From Stenotrophomonas sp. SAM-B (GTDB lineage Bacteria > Pseudomonadota > Gammaproteobacteria > Xanthomonadales > Xanthomonadaceae): a stretch of 64,000 nucleotides of DNA. The position numbers were made by a program, and so were the translations under genes. The stretch covers positions 62,001 to 126,000 of the forward strand of contig NZ_JABBXB010000006.1 of assembly GCF_013387485.1 (NCBI RefSeq). Direction: 5' to 3'. Numbering within the stretch: position 1 is the stretch's first letter; every line of letters starts with the position of its first letter. The notes under the pieces were generated by a model. It had not been told where the DNA came from. It saw nothing but the letters and a program-made list of their open reading frames with translations, and ran no database searches. This document shows positions 7,976 through 15,442 of this stretch, piece by piece.

Positions 7976-9958
7976 ATGTTCACCAAGATCCTGATCGCCA
8001 ACCGTGGCGAAATCGCCTGCCGCGTCATCGCTAGCTGCCAGCGCCTGGGCATCGCCACCGTGGCGGTGTACTCCGACGCCGACCGCAACGCGCGCCACGT
8101 GCGCCTGGCCGACGAGGCCATCGCGATCGGCCCGGCGCCGGCGCGTGAGAGCTACCTGCGCGGCGACGCCATCCTGGAGGCCGCCCGCCGCACCGGCGCG
8201 CAGGCGATCCATCCCGGCTACGGCTTCCTGTCGGAGAACGCCGGCTTCGCGCAGGCCTGCGCCGAGGCCGGCATCGTGTTCATCGGCCCCTCCGCTGCGG
8301 CGATCCGCGCGATGGGCGACAAGAGCGCGGCCAAGGCACTGATGCAGCAGGCCGGCGTGCCGCTGACCCCGGGCTACCACGGCGACGAGCAGATCCCCGA
8401 GTTCCTGCGCCAGCAGGCCGACAGCATCGGCTACCCGGTGCTGATCAAGGCCAGCGCCGGCGGCGGTGGCAAGGGCATGCGCCGCGTGGATGACAGCGCG
8501 ACCTTCACCGAGGCGCTGGCCAGCTGCCAGCGCGAGGCGCAGTCGGCGTTCGGCAACGCCCACGTGCTGGTCGAAAAGTATGTCGAGCGCCCGCGCCACA
8601 TCGAGATCCAGGTGTTCGGCGACAGCCACGGCAACGTGGTGTACCTGTTCGAGCGCGACTGCTCGGTGCAGCGCCGCCACCAGAAGGTGCTCGAAGAAGC
8701 GCCCGCCCCGGGCATGACGCCCGAGCGCCGCGCCGCGATGGGCAAGGCCGCCGTCGATGCCGCGCGCGCGGTCAACTACGTCGGCGCCGGCACGGTGGAG
8801 TTCATCGCCGGGCCTGATGGCGATTTCTACTTCATGGAAATGAACACCCGCCTGCAGGTCGAGCACCCGGTCACCGAGTGCATCACCGGCACCGACCTGG
8901 TCGAGTGGCAGCTGCGCGTGGCCAGCGGTGAGCCGCTGCCGCTGCAGCAGGATCAACTGCAGATCCGCGGCCATGCACTGGAAGCACGCCTGTACGCCGA
9001 AGACGCCGACCGCGGTTTCCTGCCGTCCACCGGCACCCTGCGCCACCTGCGCCTGCCGGCCAACACCGCACACGTGCGCGTGGACGCCGGTGTCGAGCAG
9101 GGCGATGCGATCACCCCGTTCTACGACCCGATGATCGCCAAGCTGATCGTCTGGGACGTCGACCGCGATGCCGCGCTGCGCCGCATGCAGCAGGCGCTGG
9201 CCGAGTGCGAAGTGGTCGGCGTGACCACCAATGCCGCCTTCCTGCGCCGGCTGGTGATGACCGATTCGTTTACCCAGGCCAAGCTGGACACCGCGCTGAT
9301 CGAGCGCGAACAGGCCGCCCTGGCCCCCAACGACGGCGACAGCGATCCGGCGCTCTGGGCGCTGGCCGCGATGGCCGGCGTGGCCACCAGCGAGGCCGCC
9401 CGCCGTGACGCGCGTGACCCGCACTCGCCGTGGCAGGCCCAGGATGGCTGGCGCCTCGGCGCGGCCGCCGCACGCGCGCTGACACTGGAGCACCGGGGTG
9501 CGCAGCGCAGCGTGGCCGTACAGGGCGCGGGCGAACAGTGGACCGTCCACATGGACGGCAACGCACTGCAGGGCAGCGGCCGCCTGGCCGGTGATGCGCT
9601 GCGCGTGCAGATCGGCGAGCAGCTGCACCGTGCCACCGTCATCCGCGACGGAAATGAGCTCTACCTGTTCGGCAGCGAGGGCGTGCAGCGCTTCACCCTG
9701 CATGATCCCGTCAGCGAAGCGGACCAGTCCGTCGCCGATGCCGGCAGCCTGGTCGCGCCGATGCCGGGCCGTATCGTTGCCACGCTGGTGGCACCGGGCA
9801 CGGCGGTCAAACGCGGCTCGCCGCTGCTGGTGCTGGAGGCGATGAAGATGGAGCACACGCTGCAGGCACCGGCCGATGGCACCGTGCAGGGTTACCGGGT
9901 CAAGGCCGGGGATCAGGTGGGTGATGGCGCGGTGCTGGTGGATTTCGAGGCGGGGTGA
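7976..9958 (+). CDS. liuD: Methylcrotonyl-CoA carboxylase, biotin carboxylase/carrier (alpha) subunit
   Basis: A 660-residue three-part subunit. A biotin carboxylase domain begins at MFTKILIANRGEIACR, with the ATP-grasp glycine loop KASAGGGGKGMRR and the family motif MEMNTRLQVEHPVTE. A linker domain follows, then a C-terminal biotin carrier with EAMKMEH, the biotinylated Lys being about residue 624. With liuB it forms the carboxylase that makes 3-methylglutaconyl-CoA. The ATG at 7976 matches the conserved family start. The next gene is on the opposite strand, 18 bases downstream, so the operon ends without methylglutaconyl-CoA hydratase or HMG-CoA lyase; these must be elsewhere. Confidence 0.96.
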   Translation: MFTKILIANRGEIACRVIASCQRLGIATVAVYSDADRNARHVRLADEAIAIGPAPARESYLRGDAILEAARRTGAQAIHPGYGFLSENAGFAQACAEAGIVFIGPSAAAIRAMGDKSAAKALMQQAGVPLTPGYHGDEQIPEFLRQQADSIGYPVLIKASAGGGGKGMRRVDDSATFTEALASCQREAQSAFGNAHVLVEKYVERPRHIEIQVFGDSHGNVVYLFERDCSVQRRHQKVLEEAPAPGMTPERRAAMGKAAVDAARAVNYVGAGTVEFIAGPDGDFYFMEMNTRLQVEHPVTECITGTDLVEWQLRVASGEPLPLQQDQLQIRGHALEARLYAEDADRGFLPSTGTLRHLRLPANTAHVRVDAGVEQGDAITPFYDPMIAKLIVWDVDRDAALRRMQQALAECEVVGVTTNAAFLRRLVMTDSFTQAKLDTALIEREQAALAPNDGDSDPALWALAAMAGVATSEAARRDARDPHSPWQAQDGWRLGAAAARALTLEHRGAQRSVAVQGAGEQWTVHMDGNALQGSGRLAGDALRVQIGEQLHRATVIRDGNELYLFGSEGVQRFTLHDPVSEADQSVADAGSLVAPMPGRIVATLVAPGTAVKRGSPLLVLEAMKMEHTLQAPADGTVQGYRVKAGDQVGDGAVLVDFEAG

Positions 9959-9976
9959 GGCCCGCCTCGTTGCCGC

Positions 9977-11158
9977 TCATCCCACCCGCTGCCAGACCTG
10001 CTCGAGCGGATCCAGTTCGGCGGTGTCCATGTGCTGTGCGCGCCACCCAAAGCCACAGACGGCCAACGCCCCTTGCTGGATCGGATCAAGACCGAATCCC
10101 CTCTCCAGGTGCTTCTCATTGATCGCACCGGTGATGAATGCGCCAAGGCCCAGATCCGTCGCAGACAGGTAGAGGGTCTGCGACAGGTGGCCGGCCTCGA
10201 GGGTTACCACGCGGTAGCCCTTGGCGTGCCGGCGATACTTCCAGAAGCTGCGGTCGAAGCGGGGAACCATCGTCACCAGACAATGGGCGTTGGCGAACCA
10301 ATGCTGCTGGCCGACACTTTCCATGATGAAGTCACGCAGGGGCTGGTCCGGTGCGGTCAGCGGCAACAGACTGTGGGAATCGGCGAGGTACCGGTACAGA
10401 CCCGGTGCGAGACCTTCAACCTGCTGCACGATCAGGTAGGCCTCCATTGGATGGAGGCCGCCGCCGGAAGGACTGTTCTTTTTGTGGAAGACGAGATCAT
10501 CGCCTACCTTGATCTTCGCCTGGGCGGCGAATACGCGCCCCAGCATGCGGGTAAACAAGGCCATCGAAAGCGGCCGGCTGTCATCGAAATTGCGACAGGT
10601 TGCGCGCCGCTGCAGGAGGGCATCGAAGGCATCAGGTTCGGCCTGCGGCAACGCAACTGCCTCGCCCTGGCCTTCTGATCTCGTAGCGGCAGGCGGAGGC
10701 CCCAATACATCGCGCATCCCTGCTGCGGTTTCCGTTCCGGAATCCTGTGTGTTCTTCACCGCGTCCACCGAGTCCCAGCGGGTGAAGGCGTGCAGGATGG
10801 CGCCGAGCGGGTGCCAATGGGCAGCCCGCAGGCGATCGTCATCGCGACGCTGACGCTCAGCGACACTGCCGACCGCAGGCTCTTCCATCACCACCAGGCC
10901 ATGGTCTATCAGCGCGTCCAGCTCCAGGCGGGTCGCAACGCCGAGTGTGGCAACATCTGTCCACAGACTCGGACTGAGCGTTCCCAGCGCCTCCCGCTGT
11001 GCAGAGGAAACCATGACGGAATCACCCAGATGCGGCGCCAGCGCCAGCCATTGAAGAGTGCGTACCATCCCGTTGCCCCCTTCCAGCAGACTCTCAAGCT
11101 TGAACGCCACCTGTTCTTGAGATTCGAACATCAGAATTTCACAACGACGAACACGCAC
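9977..11158 (-). CDS. SagB-like putative peptide-maturation dehydrogenase (nitroreductase fold)
   Basis: A 393-residue protein. Residues about 1-180 form a family-specific N-terminal region starting RVRRCEILMFE. Residues about 185-393 form a nitroreductase/SagB-type FMN domain: RRATCRNFDDSRP, then SPSGGGLHPMEAYLIV and APGLYRYL, then LEAGHLSQTLYLSATDLGLG and a final GFGW. SagB-type enzymes oxidise azolines to azoles in thiazole/oxazole peptides. This branch resembles the proteins that NCBI families call putative peptide maturation dehydrogenase in Xanthomonadaceae (recalled, not searched). It diverges from a small leader-like peptide gene 180 bases away, its likely substrate. No YcaO cyclodehydratase is present, so the chemistry is open. 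GTG at 11158 has GGGGAG at good spacing; GTG 11161 is also possible. Confidence 0.82.
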   Translation of the reverse strand: MRVRRCEILMFESQEQVAFKLESLLEGGNGMVRTLQWLALAPHLGDSVMVSSAQREALGTLSPSLWTDVATLGVATRLELDALIDHGLVVMEEPAVGSVAERQRRDDDRLRAAHWHPLGAILHAFTRWDSVDAVKNTQDSGTETAAGMRDVLGPPPAATRSEGQGEAVALPQAEPDAFDALLQRRATCRNFDDSRPLSMALFTRMLGRVFAAQAKIKVGDDLVFHKKNSPSGGGLHPMEAYLIVQQVEGLAPGLYRYLADSHSLLPLTAPDQPLRDFIMESVGQQHWFANAHCLVTMVPRFDRSFWKYRRHAKGYRVVTLEAGHLSQTLYLSATDLGLGAFITGAINEKHLERGFGLDPIQQGALAVCGFGWRAQHMDTAELDPLEQVWQRVG

Positions 11159-11161
11159 CAC

Positions 11162-11338
11162 GCTTCTCCCCGTTCACTGGACCTTGGCCAGCACTTTGAT
11201 CCATATCGGCCAACAGGGCCCCGTCTTCATGATGTACCCGGCTCGAATCGACACTAAAGAGTGCGCCCGGCAGGTCGATGTTGGCCTGTGAACCTGTGAA
11301 AACGCTGCTGAATATCCGTCCCTACTCAAGGAACTCCG
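11162..11338. promoter_or_regulatory. Divergent promoter region of the RiPP-like cassette
   Basis: This 177-base gap separates the dehydrogenase from the peptide gene and should hold both promoters. AAGGA lies seven bases before the peptide ATG and GGGGAG precedes the dehydrogenase GTG. I see no convincing -35/-10 pair or operator. Confidence 0.5.
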
Positions 11339-11638
11339 ATGTCTTTGCCGTCCATTGAACCCACCATCGCCCTGGAACTCATCTCCCGACTGGGCAGTGA
11401 TGATGCATTCCGTACGCTCTTCTCGACGGACCCCGCCGCTGCACTGATCGAAGTCGGGCTGTCCTTGGACGATGCCACCGCGCTGGAAGTCTGCTGCAAG
11501 GTCAACGAGCTGGCCTCCAAGGCCGACATTCTTCAGGCCAAGCAGGATCTCCAGATGATGCTGACGGCGAAAGTGAATCAGATCGTCCCGGCGCTGGATG
11601 CCAACCCGGACGGCGGCCACACCCTCAAGGGCCCCTGA
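11339..11638 (+). CDS. Putative RiPP precursor with nitrile-hydratase-like leader
   Basis: A 99-residue peptide with strong Shine-Dalgarno AAGGA. Residues about 10-41 resemble NHLP (nitrile-hydratase-derived) leaders: a helix with LISRLGSDDAFRTLF, then the DPAAALIEVGL turn typical of this leader class. The only cysteines are the adjacent Cys52-Cys53. The tail from about residue 64 is Gln/Lys/Met-rich and ends ALDANPDGGHTLKGP, with no Cys, one Ser-free Thr pair (T76, T95), and no GG protease site before an obvious core. The family fits what NCBI annotates as putative modified peptide (recalled). It faces a SagB-like dehydrogenase and overlaps the cyclase gene tail-to-tail by 14 bases. The modification and mature product are unknown. 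Confidence 0.75.
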   Translation: MSLPSIEPTIALELISRLGSDDAFRTLFSTDPAAALIEVGLSLDDATALEVCCKVNELASKADILQAKQDLQMMLTAKVNQIVPALDANPDGGHTLKGP

Positions 11639-14159
11639 TGATCGCTGCGGTGGCGGCCTGTTTCGTGCGGCCGCCGCCCCGCAGTTCCTGCGCGAGTCTG
11701 GCAGCGTCATTGCTGTCCACGACGTTCATGGTCTGCATGCAGTACCCACAGTCCAGCTCGGCGTAGGCCATGCCACGTTGGTTGCGAAGGAAATCGGCTT
11801 GTTCCAGCGCCTCCTCCTCCCGACCCAATGCGATGTACGCCCTCATTGCCGCTACGCGCGTCTGGAAGCGGGCGCTGCCCTGAAGAAACGGCTGGAGTCC
11901 GCGCAGGGCCCCCGCAGCGTCCCCACCCAACCGGGTACGTTCGGCTTGGACGACCGCTTCCATTTCATCGAGCAGTCGACCGCTCGTGCTGCCTCTGCGG
12001 GTACGCACAGCGTGCAGCACGCGCTCGGCAGTCTTCGTGTCGTTCAGGCGCAGCGCCAGAATGGACGCCCCCAACGCCACCATGGCGTCATCACTGATGT
12101 CTGGGTTGCCCGGATCTGCAATTCTGTGCAGCGAACTATCCACTGCAAGCTGGACGCTCGTCCTGGTGGCCTGCTCGTCACCGCTCGCCCAGTGCGCGGT
12201 GGCCAGAGGCAACAGGTACAGCTGGCGTGCAAAGCCAGTGTCCCGCGCCATGGCGTTCAAACCTGTGCTCGCCGCCAGCACTGCGCGGGCCCACTGCCCC
12301 TGATCCGCTGCAATGGAAGTTCTCTCAATTCCGGCGTACTTATTGTCACGCGCCTTGGCGAGCTCGGCCTCGGCAGCGGCGTAGTTGCGTTGGCTGGCCG
12401 ATACAGTCGCAAGGTAGCGATGGCTGGTCGTGCGACCGCCGGACACCGCCATCTCCAGGGCACGCCGGGCCGCCGGGAAGTCACCATTGGCCAGTGCGAT
12501 CCGGCCCAGCTGGTCGTAGGCGACGTTGGACAACTCGAAGCGACCGTCCGCCGCGCGAACCGCAAACGGCAGCGCCTCCTTGAAGCGATTGTCGACAAAC
12601 AACCACATCGCCGCGTTGTGTTGCGCCGGGAAGTAGTCCGGATAGAGCCCCGCCAAGCGCATCCAGCCCTGTGCGGCATTACCTTGGTCAGTGAGTGTCG
12701 TCGACCATGCCTGCACGTACAGCGCTTCGCGCGTAGGCAAGCGATCCGACAGTCCTTTTACCCGTTCAAGTGCGGCGAACGCGGCATCATTGTCTACGTT
12801 GGCAACACGTGCGCGCACCAACCCCATCCAGGCCAAGGCGAACGTGTCGTCGAGCGCCACCGCTTGCTCGTACATGGATAGTGCACCCACGTAATCACCG
12901 TCTGCGTACCGTCGCTGACCCAGCGCGTAGGCGCGAAGGGCATCCATGCTCGACGTGGTCACCAACGGCAGTGGCGCAGATGCTTCCTTGACGCTGCTCT
13001 CCTGCTCACCCAGCTGGTCGCGCAACTGTGTGGTGACGCTATCGATGGACGCCAGTAGCGACGCCATTCCCTTTCCTTCTGCAGCAACGACGGCGACTGT
13101 TCGCTGTGAGTTTGGCTCGAGGACCTGCACATTGATACGCGTGCGACCGCCTACTTCGGCAACCGAGGGAAGCAGCACCAGCCGTGCGCCAACCCGGATC
13201 GCAACTTCGGAGGCAAGCGGTGCATCCAGTGGAGAGGCCGCATCGCGGCGCATCATCTCGATGACACTGCGTGCCTTCATGTCACTGAGAACATTGACGT
13301 AGCGGGACTGCTCCAGGCTGATCCGGAAAGCCTGTTGCAGCGAATCGTCCAGAACGGTGTTGCCGGTCAGGTTACGCATGTCGCCGACGACGACCCAGTC
13401 GCGCTCGGCAAAGGCAATGGCTGGGTCCGGACGAATGAGTGTCCAGAGCACGATGCCGAGAATGCCGAAGAATGCCATCTCCGCGAAAAGCGCACCCGGG
13501 TGCAACCACAGCGGTCGATCCAGCCAGGCCTTCTTGGTACTTGAGGGTCGCCGCGTGGGTGACGTGTCATCAGCGGCGACCTGCCAGATCTGCTGGGGAT
13601 CGGCCATGCCCTTGAAGCGCCAGCGACCGTGCGACGTCCATTTCAATGCGTTGGCGCGTTCACCAATATCCGAGCTGCTTCGCCGTGCAAGCGACTCGGC
13701 AAGTGCGGACAGCAGGATCTGTCCTGGCCTGGCAAGCTGCATCAACCGGGCGGCCATCGGCTTGGCCAGGCCTTCGACTTCGATCGGCTTCGCTCCGTGC
13801 GCGACGGCCTCGGCACTGTTGCTCCACAGAATGACTTCGCCGACATGCAGCCCCGCGCGCACGCGCAGTGGCACTCTCAGCGTTTGCCCCAGTGCATGCA
13901 GCTGCTGTTGGTAATCCAGGGCAAAACCCAACGCATCGATGGTGCGCTCGAACAACAGAAACAGCCCGTCCGAACGATCGATCTGGTGCCCGTTCCACTG
14001 CTGCTGCAACGCCAGCACCAGCCGGTCATGCTCCTGGAACAGCTCAGCCGCCGCCGCATCACCGATGCGCTCCACCAGGATCAGCGAGTCGCACAGATCG
14101 GTGAACAACAGCGCCCGCATCTGCGGGGCCTGGGTCGACGTTCCGTTGTCGCCGTTCAT
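11625..14159 (-). CDS. Cyclase-domain/TPR membrane protein of a putative peptide modification system
   Basis: An 844-residue protein. Residues about 10-195 form a class III adenylate/guanylate cyclase-like domain with both metal Asp positions (FTD, Asp21; SDG, Asp64), then GLHVGE and AARLMQLARPGQILLS. The usual transition-state Asn before AAR is Pro134, while Arg138 is kept, so activity is doubtful. A membrane helix spans about 225-242. The outer part has a roughly 150-residue region like the periplasmic domains of cyclase-TPR proteins, then TPR-like helices to the end, with CGYC near the C terminus. The architecture matches what NCBI calls putative peptide modification system cyclase (recalled). 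It follows the CNB-GGDEF gene by 13 bases. Confidence 0.8.
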   Translation of the reverse strand: MNGDNGTSTQAPQMRALLFTDLCDSLILVERIGDAAAAELFQEHDRLVLALQQQWNGHQIDRSDGLFLLFERTIDALGFALDYQQQLHALGQTLRVPLRVRAGLHVGEVILWSNSAEAVAHGAKPIEVEGLAKPMAARLMQLARPGQILLSALAESLARRSSSDIGERANALKWTSHGRWRFKGMADPQQIWQVAADDTSPTRRPSSTKKAWLDRPLWLHPGALFAEMAFFGILGIVLWTLIRPDPAIAFAERDWVVVGDMRNLTGNTVLDDSLQQAFRISLEQSRYVNVLSDMKARSVIEMMRRDAASPLDAPLASEVAIRVGARLVLLPSVAEVGGRTRINVQVLEPNSQRTVAVVAAEGKGMASLLASIDSVTTQLRDQLGEQESSVKEASAPLPLVTTSSMDALRAYALGQRRYADGDYVGALSMYEQAVALDDTFALAWMGLVRARVANVDNDAAFAALERVKGLSDRLPTREALYVQAWSTTLTDQGNAAQGWMRLAGLYPDYFPAQHNAAMWLFVDNRFKEALPFAVRAADGRFELSNVAYDQLGRIALANGDFPAARRALEMAVSGGRTTSHRYLATVSASQRNYAAAEAELAKARDNKYAGIERTSIAADQGQWARAVLAASTGLNAMARDTGFARQLYLLPLATAHWASGDEQATRTSVQLAVDSSLHRIADPGNPDISDDAMVALGASILALRLNDTKTAERVLHAVRTRRGSTSGRLLDEMEAVVQAERTRLGGDAAGALRGLQPFLQGSARFQTRVAAMRAYIALGREEEALEQADFLRNQRGMAYAELDCGYCMQTMNVVDSNDAARLAQELRGGGRTKQAATAAIIRGP

Positions 14160-14172
14160 GCCGATCTCCCGA

Positions 14173-15219
14173 TCAGGGTGTGGCGGTCGCTGATCGCGAC
14201 CAGTGCAATCGGTTGCCGCCCAGCCGTTTGGCCTGGTACAGCGCATTGTCGGCCCGGGCGTACCACTCGCTCCAGTCGGTCCGCGGGTCGATCAGGCAGA
14301 CGCCGATGCTGACCGGACACACATGCGGCACGCCGTGGGCACGGCCGATCAGGCCATGCACCGCGCTGAGGATGAACTCGGCGGCGTGCTGCAGGCTGTC
14401 CTGGTCGGCGCTGCGCAGCAACAGGCAGAATTCGTCGCCGCCCAGCCGGCAGGCCACGTCCGGCTCGGTGGCCACCGAGCGCAGGATGTTGGCCACGCTC
14501 TGCAGCACGCGGTCGCCGGCCTGGTGGCCGTGCACGTCGTTGACCTGCTTGAACTGGTCGCAGTCGATCAGCAGCAGCCCCTGCGGCGCGCTGTCTTCCT
14601 GGGCACGGCATTCCTGCAGGTACAGCGCCAGACCACGCCGGTTGTGCAGGCCGGTCAGTTCATCGGTGCGCACCAGCTCGCGGGTGTGGGTGAGCTGATG
14701 GGTGGTGACGTAGAGATTGTCCAGCGCGGTTTCGAGATCGTGGTTGCGGCGGCGCAGCTGGCGGATGAGCACCTGTTCGTTGCTGACCACGCGCATGATC
14801 GTGCGGCGCAGGAAGTAGGCCAGCAGACCAGGATCGCGGTCGACCAAGCGCTGGAAATCCTCGTGGTCCAGTTCCAGCACGATGCTGTCCTCGACCGCAC
14901 GCGCGCCGGCCGTGCGCTGGTGATCGCCGATCAACAGGCCCAGCTCGCCGAAGAATTCATTGGGACCGAGCGACTTCACGACGAGGTCTTCGCCGAAGTC
15001 CAGTTCGATGCAGCCGCTGACGATCACGTACATCGTGTTGCCGGCGTGGCCGCGGTGGAACAGATGCGTGCCTGAGGGCAGCTTGCGTTGCCGGCCGAAT
15101 TCGGAGAACAATGCGGACTCGCCATTGCTCAGGATGGCGTGCACGATCTCAGCCATCGCCTTTCGGTCGATGTCTGGTTCCTGTTCGCACATGATCGCCG
15201 CCGCACCCTTGCCGGTCAT
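14173..15219 (-). CDS. Cyclic-nucleotide-binding diguanylate cyclase (CNB-GGDEF)
   Basis: A soluble protein of 348 residues from the chosen start. The N-terminal CRP-like CNB domain has a phosphate-binding cassette reading FFGELGLL with a downstream Arg (QRTAGARA), so it may really bind cAMP or cGMP. A C-terminal GGDEF domain follows with an intact RLGGDEF. The inhibitory I-site RxxD is replaced by TEPD, which predicts no product feedback. It lies 13 bases upstream of the cyclase-TPR gene and is almost certainly cotranscribed, suggesting a cNMP to c-di-GMP relay. Start uncertain: ATG 15219, ATG 15192 and a GTG at 15270 are all in frame, and none has an ideal ribosome site. Confidence 0.88.
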   Translation of the reverse strand: MTGKGAAAIMCEQEPDIDRKAMAEIVHAILSNGESALFSEFGRQRKLPSGTHLFHRGHAGNTMYVIVSGCIELDFGEDLVVKSLGPNEFFGELGLLIGDHQRTAGARAVEDSIVLELDHEDFQRLVDRDPGLLAYFLRRTIMRVVSNEQVLIRQLRRRNHDLETALDNLYVTTHQLTHTRELVRTDELTGLHNRRGLALYLQECRAQEDSAPQGLLLIDCDQFKQVNDVHGHQAGDRVLQSVANILRSVATEPDVACRLGGDEFCLLLRSADQDSLQHAAEFILSAVHGLIGRAHGVPHVCPVSIGVCLIDPRTDWSEWYARADNALYQAKRLGGNRLHWSRSATATP

Positions 15220-15380
15220 TTCCGAACACCCGCTTTCCAGCGCCCCCTGGTGAGCGATGGAGGATAGCACTCCTCAAAACTGTGCGCCCTATCCCATTTC
15301 CGACTTTCAGACCCCAACATCGTGAAACGGCGTGGGTTCTCCCGTGTCTGGCCATGTGAAGACGGGCCCGGACTACGGAA

Positions 15381-15412
15381 CAGGGCGGCAGGTCCCCCGA
15401 CCGGCCGCCCTG
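15381..15412 (-). terminator. Hairpin downstream of aceA
   Basis: A 9-bp stem (CAGGGCGGC / GCCGCCCTG) enclosing a second 4-bp stem (GGTC / GACC), 31 bases past the aceA stop. The minus strand lacks a clear T-run after it, so it may be a weak terminator or an mRNA-stabilising structure. Confidence 0.5.
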
Positions 15413-15442
15413 CAGGCCTTCCCTGGCCTCCCTTCCGGGCTA

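Noticed and set aside
7874..9856. 660-codon open frame antisense to liuD
   Set aside because: Long antisense frames arise from the GC-rich codon bias of this DNA; the product is rich in His, Gln, Arg and Gly without motifs, and liuD on the other strand is clear.
5136..9958. Deletion or frameshift inside the leucine operon
   Set aside because: All three genes are full length and junctions are clean; the absence of liuC and liuE looks like arrangement, not damage.
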